A stretch of DNA of 64,000 bases from JAAYPI01 sp963668615 (GTDB taxonomy: Bacteria; Bacteroidota; Bacteroidia; Bacteroidales; Paludibacteraceae): contig CAXXCL010000002.1 of NCBI GenBank assembly GCA_963668615.2, positions 124,001 through 188,000 on the forward strand, read 5' to 3'. The notes below the pieces were generated by a model. It was not told where the DNA came from. It ran no database searches and was given only the letters and a program-made list of their open reading frames with translations. Position numbers and translations under genes: made by a program. This document shows, in pieces, positions 7,718-17,180 of this stretch (position 1 is its first letter; each line of letters begins with the position of its first letter).

Positions 7718-9658
7718 TTATTTTTTAGGCTTAATTCCAAAAGTAAAACCGCCTTTTACTCGTTCAATCAATTCCGGTAGAATATCTTGATATTCTCCCA
7801 CGATACCAAAATCGGCATGGTGGAAAATACTTGCTTTCGGGTTGTGATCAATGGCGATAATTTTTTCGGATTCTTTCATTCCGGCAATGTGCTGAATGGC
7901 TCCTGATATTCCTACGGCAATGTACAATTTCGGACGGACGGTTTTACCTGTTTGTCCTACTTGTCGTGCATATTCGGCAACCCCTTCGTCTACAACAGGA
8001 CGGCTGCAAGCCCATTCGGCGTTAATGCCTTGGTTTTTAAGAGCTTCGGCAAGTGCTTTTACCAAGCCTAAACTGTCGCCGGTTGTGCCTCTACCACCCG
8101 AAACGATAACATCGGCTTCGAAAAGGTTTTGCAATCCGCCTTCGCCTCTCACGGTTTTCATAATTTCCACCACAAAATCTTTGTCTTTCAACACAGGTTT
8201 GAATGTGGAAACAATACCTTGTCTGCCTTCTTCGCGTTTAGGAACTTCGAATGTACCCGGTCTGCCCGTTGATATTTGCGGACAAACAAAGCCCAAAATG
8301 GTTGCCAATTTGCTTTCGCCGTATGTAGGACGTTGCGATTCAAGAATAGGGGTATAAATAATTTTTTCTTTTCCGTCGATGTATTCTCCAATTTCCAGTT
8401 TGGTACAGTCCGCCGTTACACCACTACCGGTTTTCATCCCGATACGCGGAGCCAGTTCACGTCCGGCGGTAGTTGCCGCAAAAAGGGCAATTTCCGGTTT
8501 TCTGTCTTTTATTACTTGTTCGAAAATGTCGGAGAAGGGGAGAACCAAATATTCTTCGAGTTTTTGGTGGTCTACCATAATAACTTCATCTGCTCCGTGT
8601 TCAATAAGCGTTTGTGCCAATGGTTGAACATTTTTCCCGATAAGCAAAGTCATTACTTTGGTGTCGTTGCCCAATTGGGTAGCCAATTTTCTGGCAGGAG
8701 ACAATAATTCGAGTGAAGGTCTGGAAACATTGCCATTGGTTATTTCTGCCCAAGTGAGAATGCCTCTTGATCCGTCTCTAAAGTCTTTTTCAGGATAATC
8801 CGGACGTTCGGTTTCTTTTTTAGCGGTTGTTTCTTTTTTCTCCAATGTGTTACCGCCTTTGTTAAAGTTGGCAATTAAACTATCAACCAAAGAGGCTTCG
8901 TTATGACCTTCGGACATGGTAATAGGGGCACGTTCGCTGACAATATTAACCACTTTTGCCACAATGGTAGGTGAGCCGTTAATACCGATTTTCTCGGTGC
9001 CTAAATGTATGTCATCAACACCCAATGTGGTAATGGCTGCGTTACGGGCTTTGATAGCACCGCTTAAAGACGGTTTGCGAGGAGGAATTCCTGTTGCCGT
9101 TAACGAAATAACGCAAGGCATAGGTAATTTCATCATCTGGTATCCGCCTTCAATAATCCGCTTTGCAACAACATTGCCTTCGCCGTCTGCTTTTACGCTC
9201 TCAACAAACGTGGCTTGCGGAATGCCAATATTTTCAGCTACTTGTGAAGGTACGTGTGCGGTGTCGCCGTCACTGGTTTGTCTTCCTGCCACAATAATGA
9301 AAGGTTCTTTCGAATCTTTGGTAAATCCTAAATGTTTCAGCATGGTACCAATAGCCAACCCTGTGGCAAAGGTATCGCTGCCTCCCAACTTACGGTCCGA
9401 CAACAAGTACGCTTCGTCGTAACCCATCGAAATGGCGGTTTTAAGGGCTGAGCCAAAAGACTGAGGACCCATTGAGCAAACAATCATTCTTGCATCAGGA
9501 TATTGCTTCTTGAGTTGTAATCCGGCTTCCAAACCGAATTGGCAATCTATATTAATGATTGATTTTGCTTTGGTTCTATCCATTAATCCATCTTCGCCCA
9601 TTCTCATTTCGGTGGCGAGTGGAACTTGTTTTATTAAACTTATTATTGTTAAAGCCAT
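7718..9658 (-). CDS. Electron transfer flavoprotein, fused beta-alpha chain
   Basis: 646 aa single chain. Residues 1 to about 265 are EtfB/FixA-like (ISLIKQVP start, GGSDTFATG, GRQTSDGDTAHVP). A Lys/Glu-rich linker spans about 272-295. Residues about 300-646 are EtfA/FixB-like, with the FAD-binding C-terminal part GRGTTGDSLGLV, SRPVVDEG, and VGISGAIQHIAGM through IDHNPKASIF. It shuttles electrons from flavin dehydrogenases to the membrane oxidoreductase encoded 21 nt upstream. The two subunits are normally separate genes; here there is no stop or frameshift between them. No acyl-CoA dehydrogenase is nearby, so the electron donor is unknown. Confidence 0.9.
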   Translation of the reverse strand: MALTIISLIKQVPLATEMRMGEDGLMDRTKAKSIINIDCQFGLEAGLQLKKQYPDARMIVCSMGPQSFGSALKTAISMGYDEAYLLSDRKLGGSDTFATGLAIGTMLKHLGFTKDSKEPFIIVAGRQTSDGDTAHVPSQVAENIGIPQATFVESVKADGEGNVVAKRIIEGGYQMMKLPMPCVISLTATGIPPRKPSLSGAIKARNAAITTLGVDDIHLGTEKIGINGSPTIVAKVVNIVSERAPITMSEGHNEASLVDSLIANFNKGGNTLEKKETTAKKETERPDYPEKDFRDGSRGILTWAEITNGNVSRPSLELLSPARKLATQLGNDTKVMTLLIGKNVQPLAQTLIEHGADEVIMVDHQKLEEYLVLPFSDIFEQVIKDRKPEIALFAATTAGRELAPRIGMKTGSGVTADCTKLEIGEYIDGKEKIIYTPILESQRPTYGESKLATILGFVCPQISTGRPGTFEVPKREEGRQGIVSTFKPVLKDKDFVVEIMKTVRGEGGLQNLFEADVIVSGGRGTTGDSLGLVKALAEALKNQGINAEWACSRPVVDEGVAEYARQVGQTGKTVRPKLYIAVGISGAIQHIAGMKESEKIIAIDHNPKASIFHHADFGIVGEYQDILPELIERVKGGFTFGIKPKK

Positions 9659-9679
9659 GATTTATCTATCTTATAATTA

Positions 9680-11338
9680 TTACATATTTTGAAAATCGGG
9701 TCCATTGCCACCATTGGGTACAACCCAAGTGATAGTTTGTTCGGGCGACTTGATGTCGCAGGTTTTGCAATGCAAACAATTTTCAGCATGAATTCTAAGT
9801 TCTTTTTTACCGGATTTGTCGGTGTGAATTTCATACACTTCGCCTGAACAGTAGAACTGTTCGGGAGCACCGTATTGTTCAATACTAATGGCATTGTATT
9901 TTTCCAAGTCATTAATATGAAGATGAGGTACTTGCTGTTCATCATGGAAAACACCCGATTGATAGATATCTGTTGCTTTATCGAATGTCAATACTTTATC
10001 AAATTCCAATTTGTTTTTGAAACGTTCTTGGAAAGTCTTCTTTTTATATTGGTTGACTTTAACGGTAGCCAGGTAGTCGGGATGAACTCTCAAACGACCG
10101 GAGAACCCTGCACCGCAAGTAATTATTTGAGTTCCGAAATGGAAACCTCCACAAATTAGTCCGTTAGCAAATCCCTGTCTGAAATTGCGGAAAGGGTACA
10201 TTTCTTTGTAGATAAAGCTGGTATCTACGAGGGTTTGATATTGTTGAAGTGTTTTTTCAGATGTGTCGTTAGCCAATAAAGCCTCGGCAGCCGTTTGTGC
10301 CGCCAACATACCTGATTTGATAGCTAAATGGACACCTTTTAGAGCAGGCATGGAAAGGAAACCTGCACTATCGCCAACGATTAATGCATTATCGACGTAC
10401 AATTTAGGAATGGCATAATAACCGCCTTCGGGCAATGTTTTTGCTCCGTATTCCAGTAGCTTACCTCCTTTGAGAATGTTAGAAACAAAAGAACTCGTTT
10501 TCCAAATTTGCAAGGCATCGTGAATATCCAAAGAGGGGTCTTTATAATCCAATCCGACAACAAGTCCGACGGCTACTTTATTGTCGTTTAATCCGTAGAT
10601 GAAACCGCCTCCAAATTCTTCATTTTTAAGAGGATAACCCATAGTGTGGTACACACGACCCGGTTCTATGTTTCCTTGTGGAACGGACCATAATTCCTTG
10701 CAACCCAAGGAATACATTTGTTCGTTTTTGCCTTGATTCAGGTTAAATTTGCTGATGAGCATTTTGGCTAAACTGCCTCGTGTCCCTTCTGCAAAAATGG
10801 TTATCTTAGCTTCGATGCAAGTGCCCGGTTGGAAGTTTTCCATCTGATTTCCGTGATGGTCGATACCGGTATCTTTTGTTTTGGCTCCGATTACTTTTCC
10901 GTCTTTATATAGAATTTCATCTACGGCAAAACCTGTGTATATTTCTACTCCTTTTTCTTCGGCTTTGGTTGCCAAATATTTACAAATCTGCCCTAATGAA
11001 GCAGTGTAGGTTCCCGCATTACTCATGTACGGAACATGAAAAGGTAAAACAAAACTATTTTTTTCTCCTAATAATACGGTGCTGTCCTTGGTAACTTTCG
11101 CATTGAATGGAATCTCGGAGATATCCACATCGGGCAACAATTCTTTAAAAACAGCAGGTCTGATAACAGCACCTGACAAGATATGGCTTCCGATAGAATT
11201 ACCTTTTTCGATAAGTAAGATTCTATGATTTTGCCCCTTTTGTTTGAAAGTATCAGCTAAATGAATTGCTGTGGCCAAGCCCGAAGGGCCTCCGCCGATG
11301 ATTAAAACATCTGTTGATACGGTATCAATATAACTCAT
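9680..11338 (-). CDS. Electron transfer flavoprotein:quinone oxidoreductase
   Basis: 552 aa flavoprotein passing electrons from ETF to the quinone pool (menaquinone expected in this phylum). N-terminal Rossmann FAD motif GGGPSGLATA (about 15-24). A monotopic membrane-binding region lies mid-chain, with VGDSAGFLSMPALKGVHLAI as FAD motif. The C-terminal [4Fe-4S] domain has CLHCKTCDIKSP, three clustered Cys plus one earlier Cys (HAENC). First gene of a two-gene operon with EtfBA. Confidence 0.9.
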   Translation of the reverse strand: MSYIDTVSTDVLIIGGGPSGLATAIHLADTFKQKGQNHRILLIEKGNSIGSHILSGAVIRPAVFKELLPDVDISEIPFNAKVTKDSTVLLGEKNSFVLPFHVPYMSNAGTYTASLGQICKYLATKAEEKGVEIYTGFAVDEILYKDGKVIGAKTKDTGIDHHGNQMENFQPGTCIEAKITIFAEGTRGSLAKMLISKFNLNQGKNEQMYSLGCKELWSVPQGNIEPGRVYHTMGYPLKNEEFGGGFIYGLNDNKVAVGLVVGLDYKDPSLDIHDALQIWKTSSFVSNILKGGKLLEYGAKTLPEGGYYAIPKLYVDNALIVGDSAGFLSMPALKGVHLAIKSGMLAAQTAAEALLANDTSEKTLQQYQTLVDTSFIYKEMYPFRNFRQGFANGLICGGFHFGTQIITCGAGFSGRLRVHPDYLATVKVNQYKKKTFQERFKNKLEFDKVLTFDKATDIYQSGVFHDEQQVPHLHINDLEKYNAISIEQYGAPEQFYCSGEVYEIHTDKSGKKELRIHAENCLHCKTCDIKSPEQTITWVVPNGGNGPDFQNM

Positions 11339-11640
11339 TATATGACCTCCAGTTTTAGTGTTTGATTTTTAAGGTTAATTATTGAAAAAACTTTTTTTTC
11401 TCAAGTCGATGGAAACAATGCTCGGTTCATTTACTTATGCATCAAATTTCATCTTTCCGAAAGGGGAAAAAGGTGAAAAATTTCCACTACGTAAAAGCAA
11501 AGGTAGGAAAAAAATAATAAAACGTTTCACTTGAAACCTTTTTTTATCGAGACGTATTCACCTAAAAAAGACTAATTTTAGTTTCTTTCGGGCTTTTGGG
11601 TACAGGATGTCGTTGCAAAAAGGGCGAATGGAGAAGTTGA
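11339..11640. other. Intergenic region upstream of the Etf operon
   Basis: About 300 bp without an ORF. Apart from the putative promoter/inverted repeat noted at 11498-11537, I see only AT-rich sequence. The downstream end of the DUF3857 gene adjoins it with no clear terminator. Confidence 0.5.
11498..11537 (-). promoter_or_regulatory. Putative promoter and operator of the Etf operon
   Basis: On the minus strand TACCTTTG (11505-11498) matches the Bacteroidota -7 consensus TAnnTTTG. A perfect inverted repeat GTTTCA-CT-TGAAAC (11524-11537) lies where the -33 region should be and could bind a regulator. The leader before the ETF-QO start is about 150 nt. Confidence 0.4.
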
Positions 11641-13545
11641 TTATTTCTTTTTTAATACGATTTTTCCGTCATAACCCGCTTGAATTTTTTCAAAAAAGTT
11701 TTTTAATTCATCAATTTTATCAGAGGCATACCGACCTTTGTAAAAATGTAAGCGTTGAATAATTGTAATGTCATTTTCAGTTGGTATCAGAGAAGAACTA
11801 AATTGTCCGAAAACGCAGTCAATTTTAGCGTTCTGAGGAATAGATTCAATAGCGTATCCTTCGGGAATTTTCAGTTTAATGGTATCACAATCGACATACC
11901 CATATTCCATAACAAGGGGAAGTATTCTTTTCTTTGAAGATAGTTTAACGGGCGATTTTCGAAATGGATTTAAAGGAACAAACATACGATTTCCGGTGGT
12001 ATTGCCATACAAAGCATTCAAAGTATAAGACGTCTTTATGCTCGGGTGATCTACTTTGTTTTCTTGTACATTCACGTTTGATATTGCAGGGTTAGAAAGT
12101 AGAATACTTTTTTGTAAGTAATCAATTCTATCCTTACTATCCATTTTTACTAAGGACCAATTGTCTTCATATTGAGTTAGATAGCTTGTCTTTTTTATTT
12201 TTGCTATGCTATTTTGACTATTGGAAAGGCTTACTTCTACGACATAGGATTCAATGTTTAGAGAATCCGGATATGAAGGAAGTTGAATTAATTTTCCACC
12301 ATTTTCGTCTATGCTTAAGGCCTCATGTCCTGCTATCTTTGAATGGATGTATCCGAAAGGAAGTTCCGGATTGGTACATTCTAACCAAATAGTGTCATTG
12401 GGGGGTAAAACTTGCAGAATTACGTGGTTTGTTTGCAATTCATTAGGATAATCAGCAAATAGCTTAGTATTTTCAGTACTTATGACCGTGTATTTAGATG
12501 GTATTCCGATCACGTTTAGCATTGCTTTCATATAGTTAGATAGGGCTTTGCAGTCGCCAAATCCGACTTGGTCAACTTCTGTTGCTGGCATAGGTTGGAA
12601 TCCACCAATACCTAATTGGATGGAAACGTATCGTGTACTTTCATTTAAATAATCATATAATCGTTTGACCTTTTCTTTATCGGAACTGAGCCCATTTGTC
12701 ATTTCAATTATTTTGTGTCGTGTATTTGCCGACAATGTGTCTCGTTTTTCTAATAGACGATATTGCCAATCCCCCAATTCTTTCCAATTGTTTTGAGATC
12801 CCGAATATCCACCATAAACAAAAGAGGTTGGTGCAGTGTATATGTGTGGGGTTAAATCTTTTAGCTTGGGACAGAAATCTTCTTGATTCAATGCTTTGAA
12901 AGAGCTTAAATTCCACTTTTTTATTACTCTTCCTTTTATTTCTGATGTTTCAGGAATGGAGTCCTTCATTAGTATAATCTTGGAATTTAATTGTGTATTG
13001 GCAGGTATTTCTAATACATAACTTGCATGTTCTATCGACTTATTAAAGGAAAAAACAGGGGAAAATGAGGTATAATCCAAATAACCATTTGTAAACTTTA
13101 TAGAACATTCGTATACCACAGTAATAGGGTAGTGCATCTTTGGACATAAGAAGTAATAATTTCTGTTATCAGTAGCCAAATCTCGCGAATATTCACTAAT
13201 TTTTAAATCAGATTTTTTTATTTTAGAAATAAGTTTTCCTGTTCCATCATATATTTTTCCTGAAAAAGAGACTAATGAAACAAATTGATCTGTAGTGCAA
13301 ACAAAATTGGCAGCTTCATTGCCTTTTTCATCCAAAATGGTATTGGCGGTAAATATTTTACATTCGGCTTGTTTAATAGAATTAACATTACAAGTTACCC
13401 TGTAATCTCTTGTGACAGCGTATGCGTTTTGTTTTAGACTATCAGGAATTGTGTTGACGGCAAAATTTTCTTGAGCTATTGATGTTGCGAGAAACGACCA
13501 AATTCCGACTATGGATAAAAGCAAACGTGTTTTGTGTAAAACCAT
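11641..13545 (-). CDS. DUF3857 / transglutaminase-like exported protein
   Basis: 634 aa. Signal peptide (about 1-24), DUF3857 domain (about 45-215), then a transglutaminase-like core with GFGDCKALSNYM (Cys332), a downstream His (LQTNHVILQ) and WLECTNP, giving a plausible Cys-His-Asp/Glu triad. The C-terminus is beta-rich, DUF3858-like. Probably periplasmic or surface; substrate unknown. It lies 5 nt after a paralogue of the same architecture, so the two are co-transcribed. Confidence 0.8.
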   Translation of the reverse strand: MVLHKTRLLLSIVGIWSFLATSIAQENFAVNTIPDSLKQNAYAVTRDYRVTCNVNSIKQAECKIFTANTILDEKGNEAANFVCTTDQFVSLVSFSGKIYDGTGKLISKIKKSDLKISEYSRDLATDNRNYYFLCPKMHYPITVVYECSIKFTNGYLDYTSFSPVFSFNKSIEHASYVLEIPANTQLNSKIILMKDSIPETSEIKGRVIKKWNLSSFKALNQEDFCPKLKDLTPHIYTAPTSFVYGGYSGSQNNWKELGDWQYRLLEKRDTLSANTRHKIIEMTNGLSSDKEKVKRLYDYLNESTRYVSIQLGIGGFQPMPATEVDQVGFGDCKALSNYMKAMLNVIGIPSKYTVISTENTKLFADYPNELQTNHVILQVLPPNDTIWLECTNPELPFGYIHSKIAGHEALSIDENGGKLIQLPSYPDSLNIESYVVEVSLSNSQNSIAKIKKTSYLTQYEDNWSLVKMDSKDRIDYLQKSILLSNPAISNVNVQENKVDHPSIKTSYTLNALYGNTTGNRMFVPLNPFRKSPVKLSSKKRILPLVMEYGYVDCDTIKLKIPEGYAIESIPQNAKIDCVFGQFSSSLIPTENDITIIQRLHFYKGRYASDKIDELKNFFEKIQAGYDGKIVLKKK

Positions 13546-13550
13546 TTATT

Positions 13551-15527
13551 CTATTTTCTTTTAAGTACGATTTGAGAATTATTTTTGTCCACTAATTGTG
13601 CCCAAAAAGAACGCAATTCTTGGTATGTTCCTGCCGGATAAGTCAATTGTGAAAGATTAAATTCGTAACTCGTTTGAATCGTATTTCCTATCAGTTGAAC
13701 TTTGTAGCTTGCTGTAATGCCTTTATTTGTTAAGGTGGCGTCTAGAGGTTCTGGAATTTCTTCAACTACGTAGCCATTAGGTATCTGAACGGCTGTGTTT
13801 ATTTGTATTGTTTGCTTGTATGGAAATTCTATAGGCAGTTTTCTTTCACTGGAAGTAAATGTGTTTTTCGTTTCATTTGCCATAATCATTGGGTTTAGGT
13901 AAATATGATTACCATCAGTTGATAATTTTTGGGTAAAGTCGTACTCTACGTCGGAGAAAAAGCCCAATTCTTTCGCATTTTTCACACTAAACTTACTGAT
14001 TTCAATATTTTCCTGTTTTTCTTTTTCTTCTACATAGGCTATACTATCTTTTGCGTTTGCATAGGCATCTTTAAAATGTGCAGCACTTTGACCTTGATAG
14101 TTCATCACATTTTTTCCTGTAAGGGTTCCATCTATTCCAATCGTAGCAGAAATATTTTCTTTTGTTACACTTGAACCTATTTGACTGAGGTCTATAAAAT
14201 TGGTATTATCAATATTATAGGCAATAGCCTTTTCTACCATCAAATTAGGAGGGAGAATATTTAAATATCCGTATTCGACAGAACCATCAAGGTAATAAGT
14301 TTTGCCTTCCGGAGTATAAACGGCCACAACAAATGTAGTCAATTTTTCAATTGAAGGATGGGTAATAGGTAATCTGCCATGTTCACGTTCACTGATAAGA
14401 ACAGGAGATGTTTTAAATCCGGCCTCACGGAGCATACTCATTAAAATAAAATTAATATCGGCGTTACTACCGGTACCATCTTTTATTGTTTTTGAGATGT
14501 CAGAACCTAATAAATGGTATTTTTCATTCCATTTAACACTTTTTTTAAGTCGTGTAAACAGAGCCATTATTTTATCCTCTGAACTTAAATTGCTTACATC
14601 AATTTTTGGCAGGGGATTTTGTAGCTTAAGAAGACTGCCAAATTTTGTGTGGTCTTTTAAGACTTTATTCACATCAATCCATGTCCTTGAAAAGTCTTTT
14701 ATCAATTGACCAGGAAACTGTAGACTGTATAATTCAAAATCAACCGACGTGGCGTAATCATCTTTGTACCAAAGAAAAGGCTCATCTTTCAGTGCCGGTA
14801 TTTGATTTGTTGAATAGGTAAGATATTCGTATGGAATGGAAAAATTATAATTTTGACCACCTTCGAAAATAACAGTATTCTTACTAATTTGTTGTATTCC
14901 TGTATTGATCTGTTCATATCCCTTAGCTTCTTGTTTGAAAACGTAATATGTGGGAATATAAACTTCATATTTAGAATAATCAACCGGAATGCTGTATTGT
15001 GTTTTCCATGTATCTAAATAAGAACAATTGTTTGACATTAGAGTGTATCTGTATTCTATTACCGAACCTGCTTTTACGTTAGGTGCTGAAAATTTAACTC
15101 TCCACTTATTCGCATCTGATTCCTCCTCAAATATATATTTTTTGTCAAGTTTACTTTTTACGATTTTTCCATTTTCCATGTTGTAAACAGTAGCTTCTAT
15201 TTTGTAAACTTCTTCTCTTATTTCAGAAGGACTTTTACTGTAGTAGTAAGGTATAGAAATGTCGGCATAACTGACTCCTTCAGGTTTTAAAATTTTAATT
15301 CGGTACTCAAAATTAGAACTTGGATGAAACTCGTAATTAGAAAACTCAAAATCAGAATATCCTATTTTCGACAGAATAACAGCCACTGCCGAAGTGTCGG
15401 GTTGGTAAGTAGTCATTTCTACTTCTTGTTGACTTACTTTTCCGAATTGGTAATTGATTTTTTGTGCTTGTACAAACGTGGTTGTTAACAACAATGATAG
15501 CAACAAATTAATGTGTATGGTTTTCAT
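13551..15527 (-). CDS. DUF3857 / transglutaminase-like exported protein, Cys-less paralogue
   Basis: About 658 aa from the ATG at 15527, which places a normal signal peptide (MKTIHINLLLSLLL...) at the N-terminus; the frame also extends upstream to a TTG at 15551. DUF3857 domain (about 50-220), then a transglutaminase-fold region where the catalytic Cys position reads GTGSNADINFIL, so no Cys. The His and Asp regions (THPSIEKLTTFV, YYLDGSVEYG) persist. Likely a non-catalytic partner of the downstream paralogue. Confidence 0.75.
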   Translation of the reverse strand: MKTIHINLLLSLLLTTTFVQAQKINYQFGKVSQQEVEMTTYQPDTSAVAVILSKIGYSDFEFSNYEFHPSSNFEYRIKILKPEGVSYADISIPYYYSKSPSEIREEVYKIEATVYNMENGKIVKSKLDKKYIFEEESDANKWRVKFSAPNVKAGSVIEYRYTLMSNNCSYLDTWKTQYSIPVDYSKYEVYIPTYYVFKQEAKGYEQINTGIQQISKNTVIFEGGQNYNFSIPYEYLTYSTNQIPALKDEPFLWYKDDYATSVDFELYSLQFPGQLIKDFSRTWIDVNKVLKDHTKFGSLLKLQNPLPKIDVSNLSSEDKIMALFTRLKKSVKWNEKYHLLGSDISKTIKDGTGSNADINFILMSMLREAGFKTSPVLISEREHGRLPITHPSIEKLTTFVVAVYTPEGKTYYLDGSVEYGYLNILPPNLMVEKAIAYNIDNTNFIDLSQIGSSVTKENISATIGIDGTLTGKNVMNYQGQSAAHFKDAYANAKDSIAYVEEKEKQENIEISKFSVKNAKELGFFSDVEYDFTQKLSTDGNHIYLNPMIMANETKNTFTSSERKLPIEFPYKQTIQINTAVQIPNGYVVEEIPEPLDATLTNKGITASYKVQLIGNTIQTSYEFNLSQLTYPAGTYQELRSFWAQLVDKNNSQIVLKRK

Positions 15528-15647
15528 AATAAATGATAAAAAATTTAACAAAACAGATGCGAAAGTAGAGCTTATTTTCGATAATGAAAACTAAAAAGGT
15601 ATTTTTATGTCAATAAAAAAGGCTATTCATTTATAACTATCATTTTT

Positions 15648-16355
15648 TTAAAATGTTATCCAAATACTTAGTACTTGTAAAATGTAGGGAGTTAAAATAG
15701 CGGTGAAGATACCGTTTACAATGAGACCGATACTTGACATAGCACCGAAAGCGGGGCTTATTTCCATGGATTTGGATGTGCCTACGGCATGGGCTGCCGT
15801 GCCCATAGAAAGGCTTTGAGCCATGCGGCTTTTGACCCTTGTCCATTTCATGATGCTGTAGCCGAATATGGCACCAAAAATGCCCACTACCACCACCACA
15901 GAAGCTGTGAGTGCCGGAATGCCTCCAATAGTTTTTGAAATTTCAATGGCGATAGGGGTTGTAACTGATTTTGGGGCTAAGGAGTAAATAATTTCTTTGG
16001 ACGCTCCCATTAACTTGGCTATCAATACGACTGAAACAACGCCGACTACACAACCTACTAACTGTGAAACCAAAATTGGAACTGCTTGTTTTTTGATTTT
16101 TTCCAATTGCTGGTACAAGGGTACTCCTAAAGCAACGATTGCCGGTTTGAGAAAAAACTCAATGAGTTTGCCTCCTTTTTCGAAATGTGCATAATCGATG
16201 TTGAACACAGATAGAAAGGTGATAATGATAACAATAGAAATTAATATCGGATTGAGAATAATCCAACCTGTTTTTTTCTGAATTTTTTGTGCACCAAAGT
16301 ATACCAAAAATGTAAAGGCAACAATAAATATTTCGGTTTGAAAAAAGCTGTTCAT
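15648..16355 (-). CDS. lrgB: LrgB/CidB-family membrane protein
   Basis: 235 aa, about seven hydrophobic helices. The family core is clear: LAPKSVTTPIAIEISKTIGG and MGTAAHAVGTSK. LrgB acts with LrgA in holin-like control of murein hydrolases or in export of small carboxylates; the role here is inferred from family. It follows lrgA on the same strand with a 20-nt gap. Confidence 0.85.
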   Translation of the reverse strand: MNSFFQTEIFIVAFTFLVYFGAQKIQKKTGWIILNPILISIVIIITFLSVFNIDYAHFEKGGKLIEFFLKPAIVALGVPLYQQLEKIKKQAVPILVSQLVGCVVGVVSVVLIAKLMGASKEIIYSLAPKSVTTPIAIEISKTIGGIPALTASVVVVVGIFGAIFGYSIMKWTRVKSRMAQSLSMGTAAHAVGTSKSMEISPAFGAMSSIGLIVNGIFTAILTPYILQVLSIWITF

Positions 16356-16375
16356 GTTATGAGTTTACTTGTAAA

Positions 16376-16741
16376 TTATTTAGCCAATGCTTTACGACGA
16401 TATTTGGCGTTTTTTCTTAATTGTTGGTGAGTCCAACCCGTTACGGCTAAAACAATGACCGTACTTCCTAATGCAGCGACAATAATAGACCAAAAATCAG
16501 CTTTGATGACATCAAAATAAAGCATGACAGCCACGCCCGGTGGAACGAAAAAGAAAGGCAGATTTTTTGTCAAAACGTCGGAGATGCCTTTTACCCAATC
16601 AATTTTTACCCAATTCAATTTTAAAAATAGGGTCAGCAATAACATACCAATGATGCTGGAAGGCAGCTTAATGCCGGTTAAAAATACAATTAGTTCGCCT
16701 ATTGCCAAACAACCGAAAATAATAACACATTGTCGAATCAT
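16376..16741 (-). CDS. lrgA: LrgA/CidA-family holin-like protein
   Basis: About 121 aa from ATG 16741 (MIRQCVIIFG), with four hydrophobic helices and the family motifs LPSSIIGMLLL and FFVPPGVAVM. The open frame extends 22 codons further upstream, but that part overlaps the putative promoter at 16771-16778, so the internal ATG is preferred. Forms an operon with lrgB. Confidence 0.85.
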   Translation of the reverse strand: MIRQCVIIFGCLAIGELIVFLTGIKLPSSIIGMLLLTLFLKLNWVKIDWVKGISDVLTKNLPFFFVPPGVAVMLYFDVIKADFWSIIVAALGSTVIVLAVTGWTHQQLRKNAKYRRKALAK

Positions 16742-16770
16742 AAGAAGAAAATTTAATGCGATTTGATTTG

Positions 16771-16778
16771 CAAAGATA
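16771..16778 (-). promoter_or_regulatory. Putative -7 promoter element of lrgAB
   Basis: TATCTTTG on the minus strand matches TAnnTTTG. It is 30 nt upstream of the preferred lrgA start and just downstream of the preceding gene's terminator. Confidence 0.5.
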
Positions 16779-16797
16779 CCTTTACATGTATAAATAA

Positions 16798-16826
16798 AAA
16801 AGCACAAAGAATCAACTTGTGCTTTT
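16798..16826 (-). terminator. Intrinsic terminator of the 83-aa gene
   Basis: Perfect 10-bp stem (16798-16807 and 16817-16826) followed on the minus strand by a U-rich tract, 9 nt after the stop codon of the small gene. Confidence 0.8.
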
Positions 16827-16834
16827 AAGTATAA

Positions 16835-17086
16835 CTATTCTTCAAATAGTTGGGTTATTTTCAGTCGAAACTCAAACAACTTTCTTATTTCATCTGAAGT
16901 TTCTAACTTGCCGTCAAAATTTTGCAGGTAGCTGATATATGCGTTGCGTATCAAGACAAGATTTCGGTGCTTTCCCAATTTCTTAAAAACTGAGTTGGAA
17001 AGCATAGAAGGTTCTTTTCCCATGCTCAATAAGGTTAAAGCTTCTATGATCGTTTCGGCTTTTTCTGCAATTTCTTTTTCTGTCAT
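16835..17086 (-). CDS. Small hypothetical protein
   Basis: 83 aa, soluble, probably all-helical, no Cys, no signal peptide or membrane segment. Start MTEKEIAEKAETIIEAL. Its own terminator follows. Not recognised; kept because start, length and terminator look gene-like. Confidence 0.6.
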   Translation of the reverse strand: MTEKEIAEKAETIIEALTLLSMGKEPSMLSNSVFKKLGKHRNLVLIRNAYISYLQNFDGKLETSDEIRKLFEFRLKITQLFEE

Positions 17087-17180
17087 AATATGTTGTTTAT
17101 GTTGTAAATTTTTGTAGTCTGTTGTTTCTGAAATACAGTGAAATGGTTTTACCGTTTGTAAATATCCATGTTAAATCTTT

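Noticed and set aside
8276..8707. 143-codon plus-strand ORF opposite the Etf gene
   Set aside because: Antisense to a well-supported coding frame; no domain seen.
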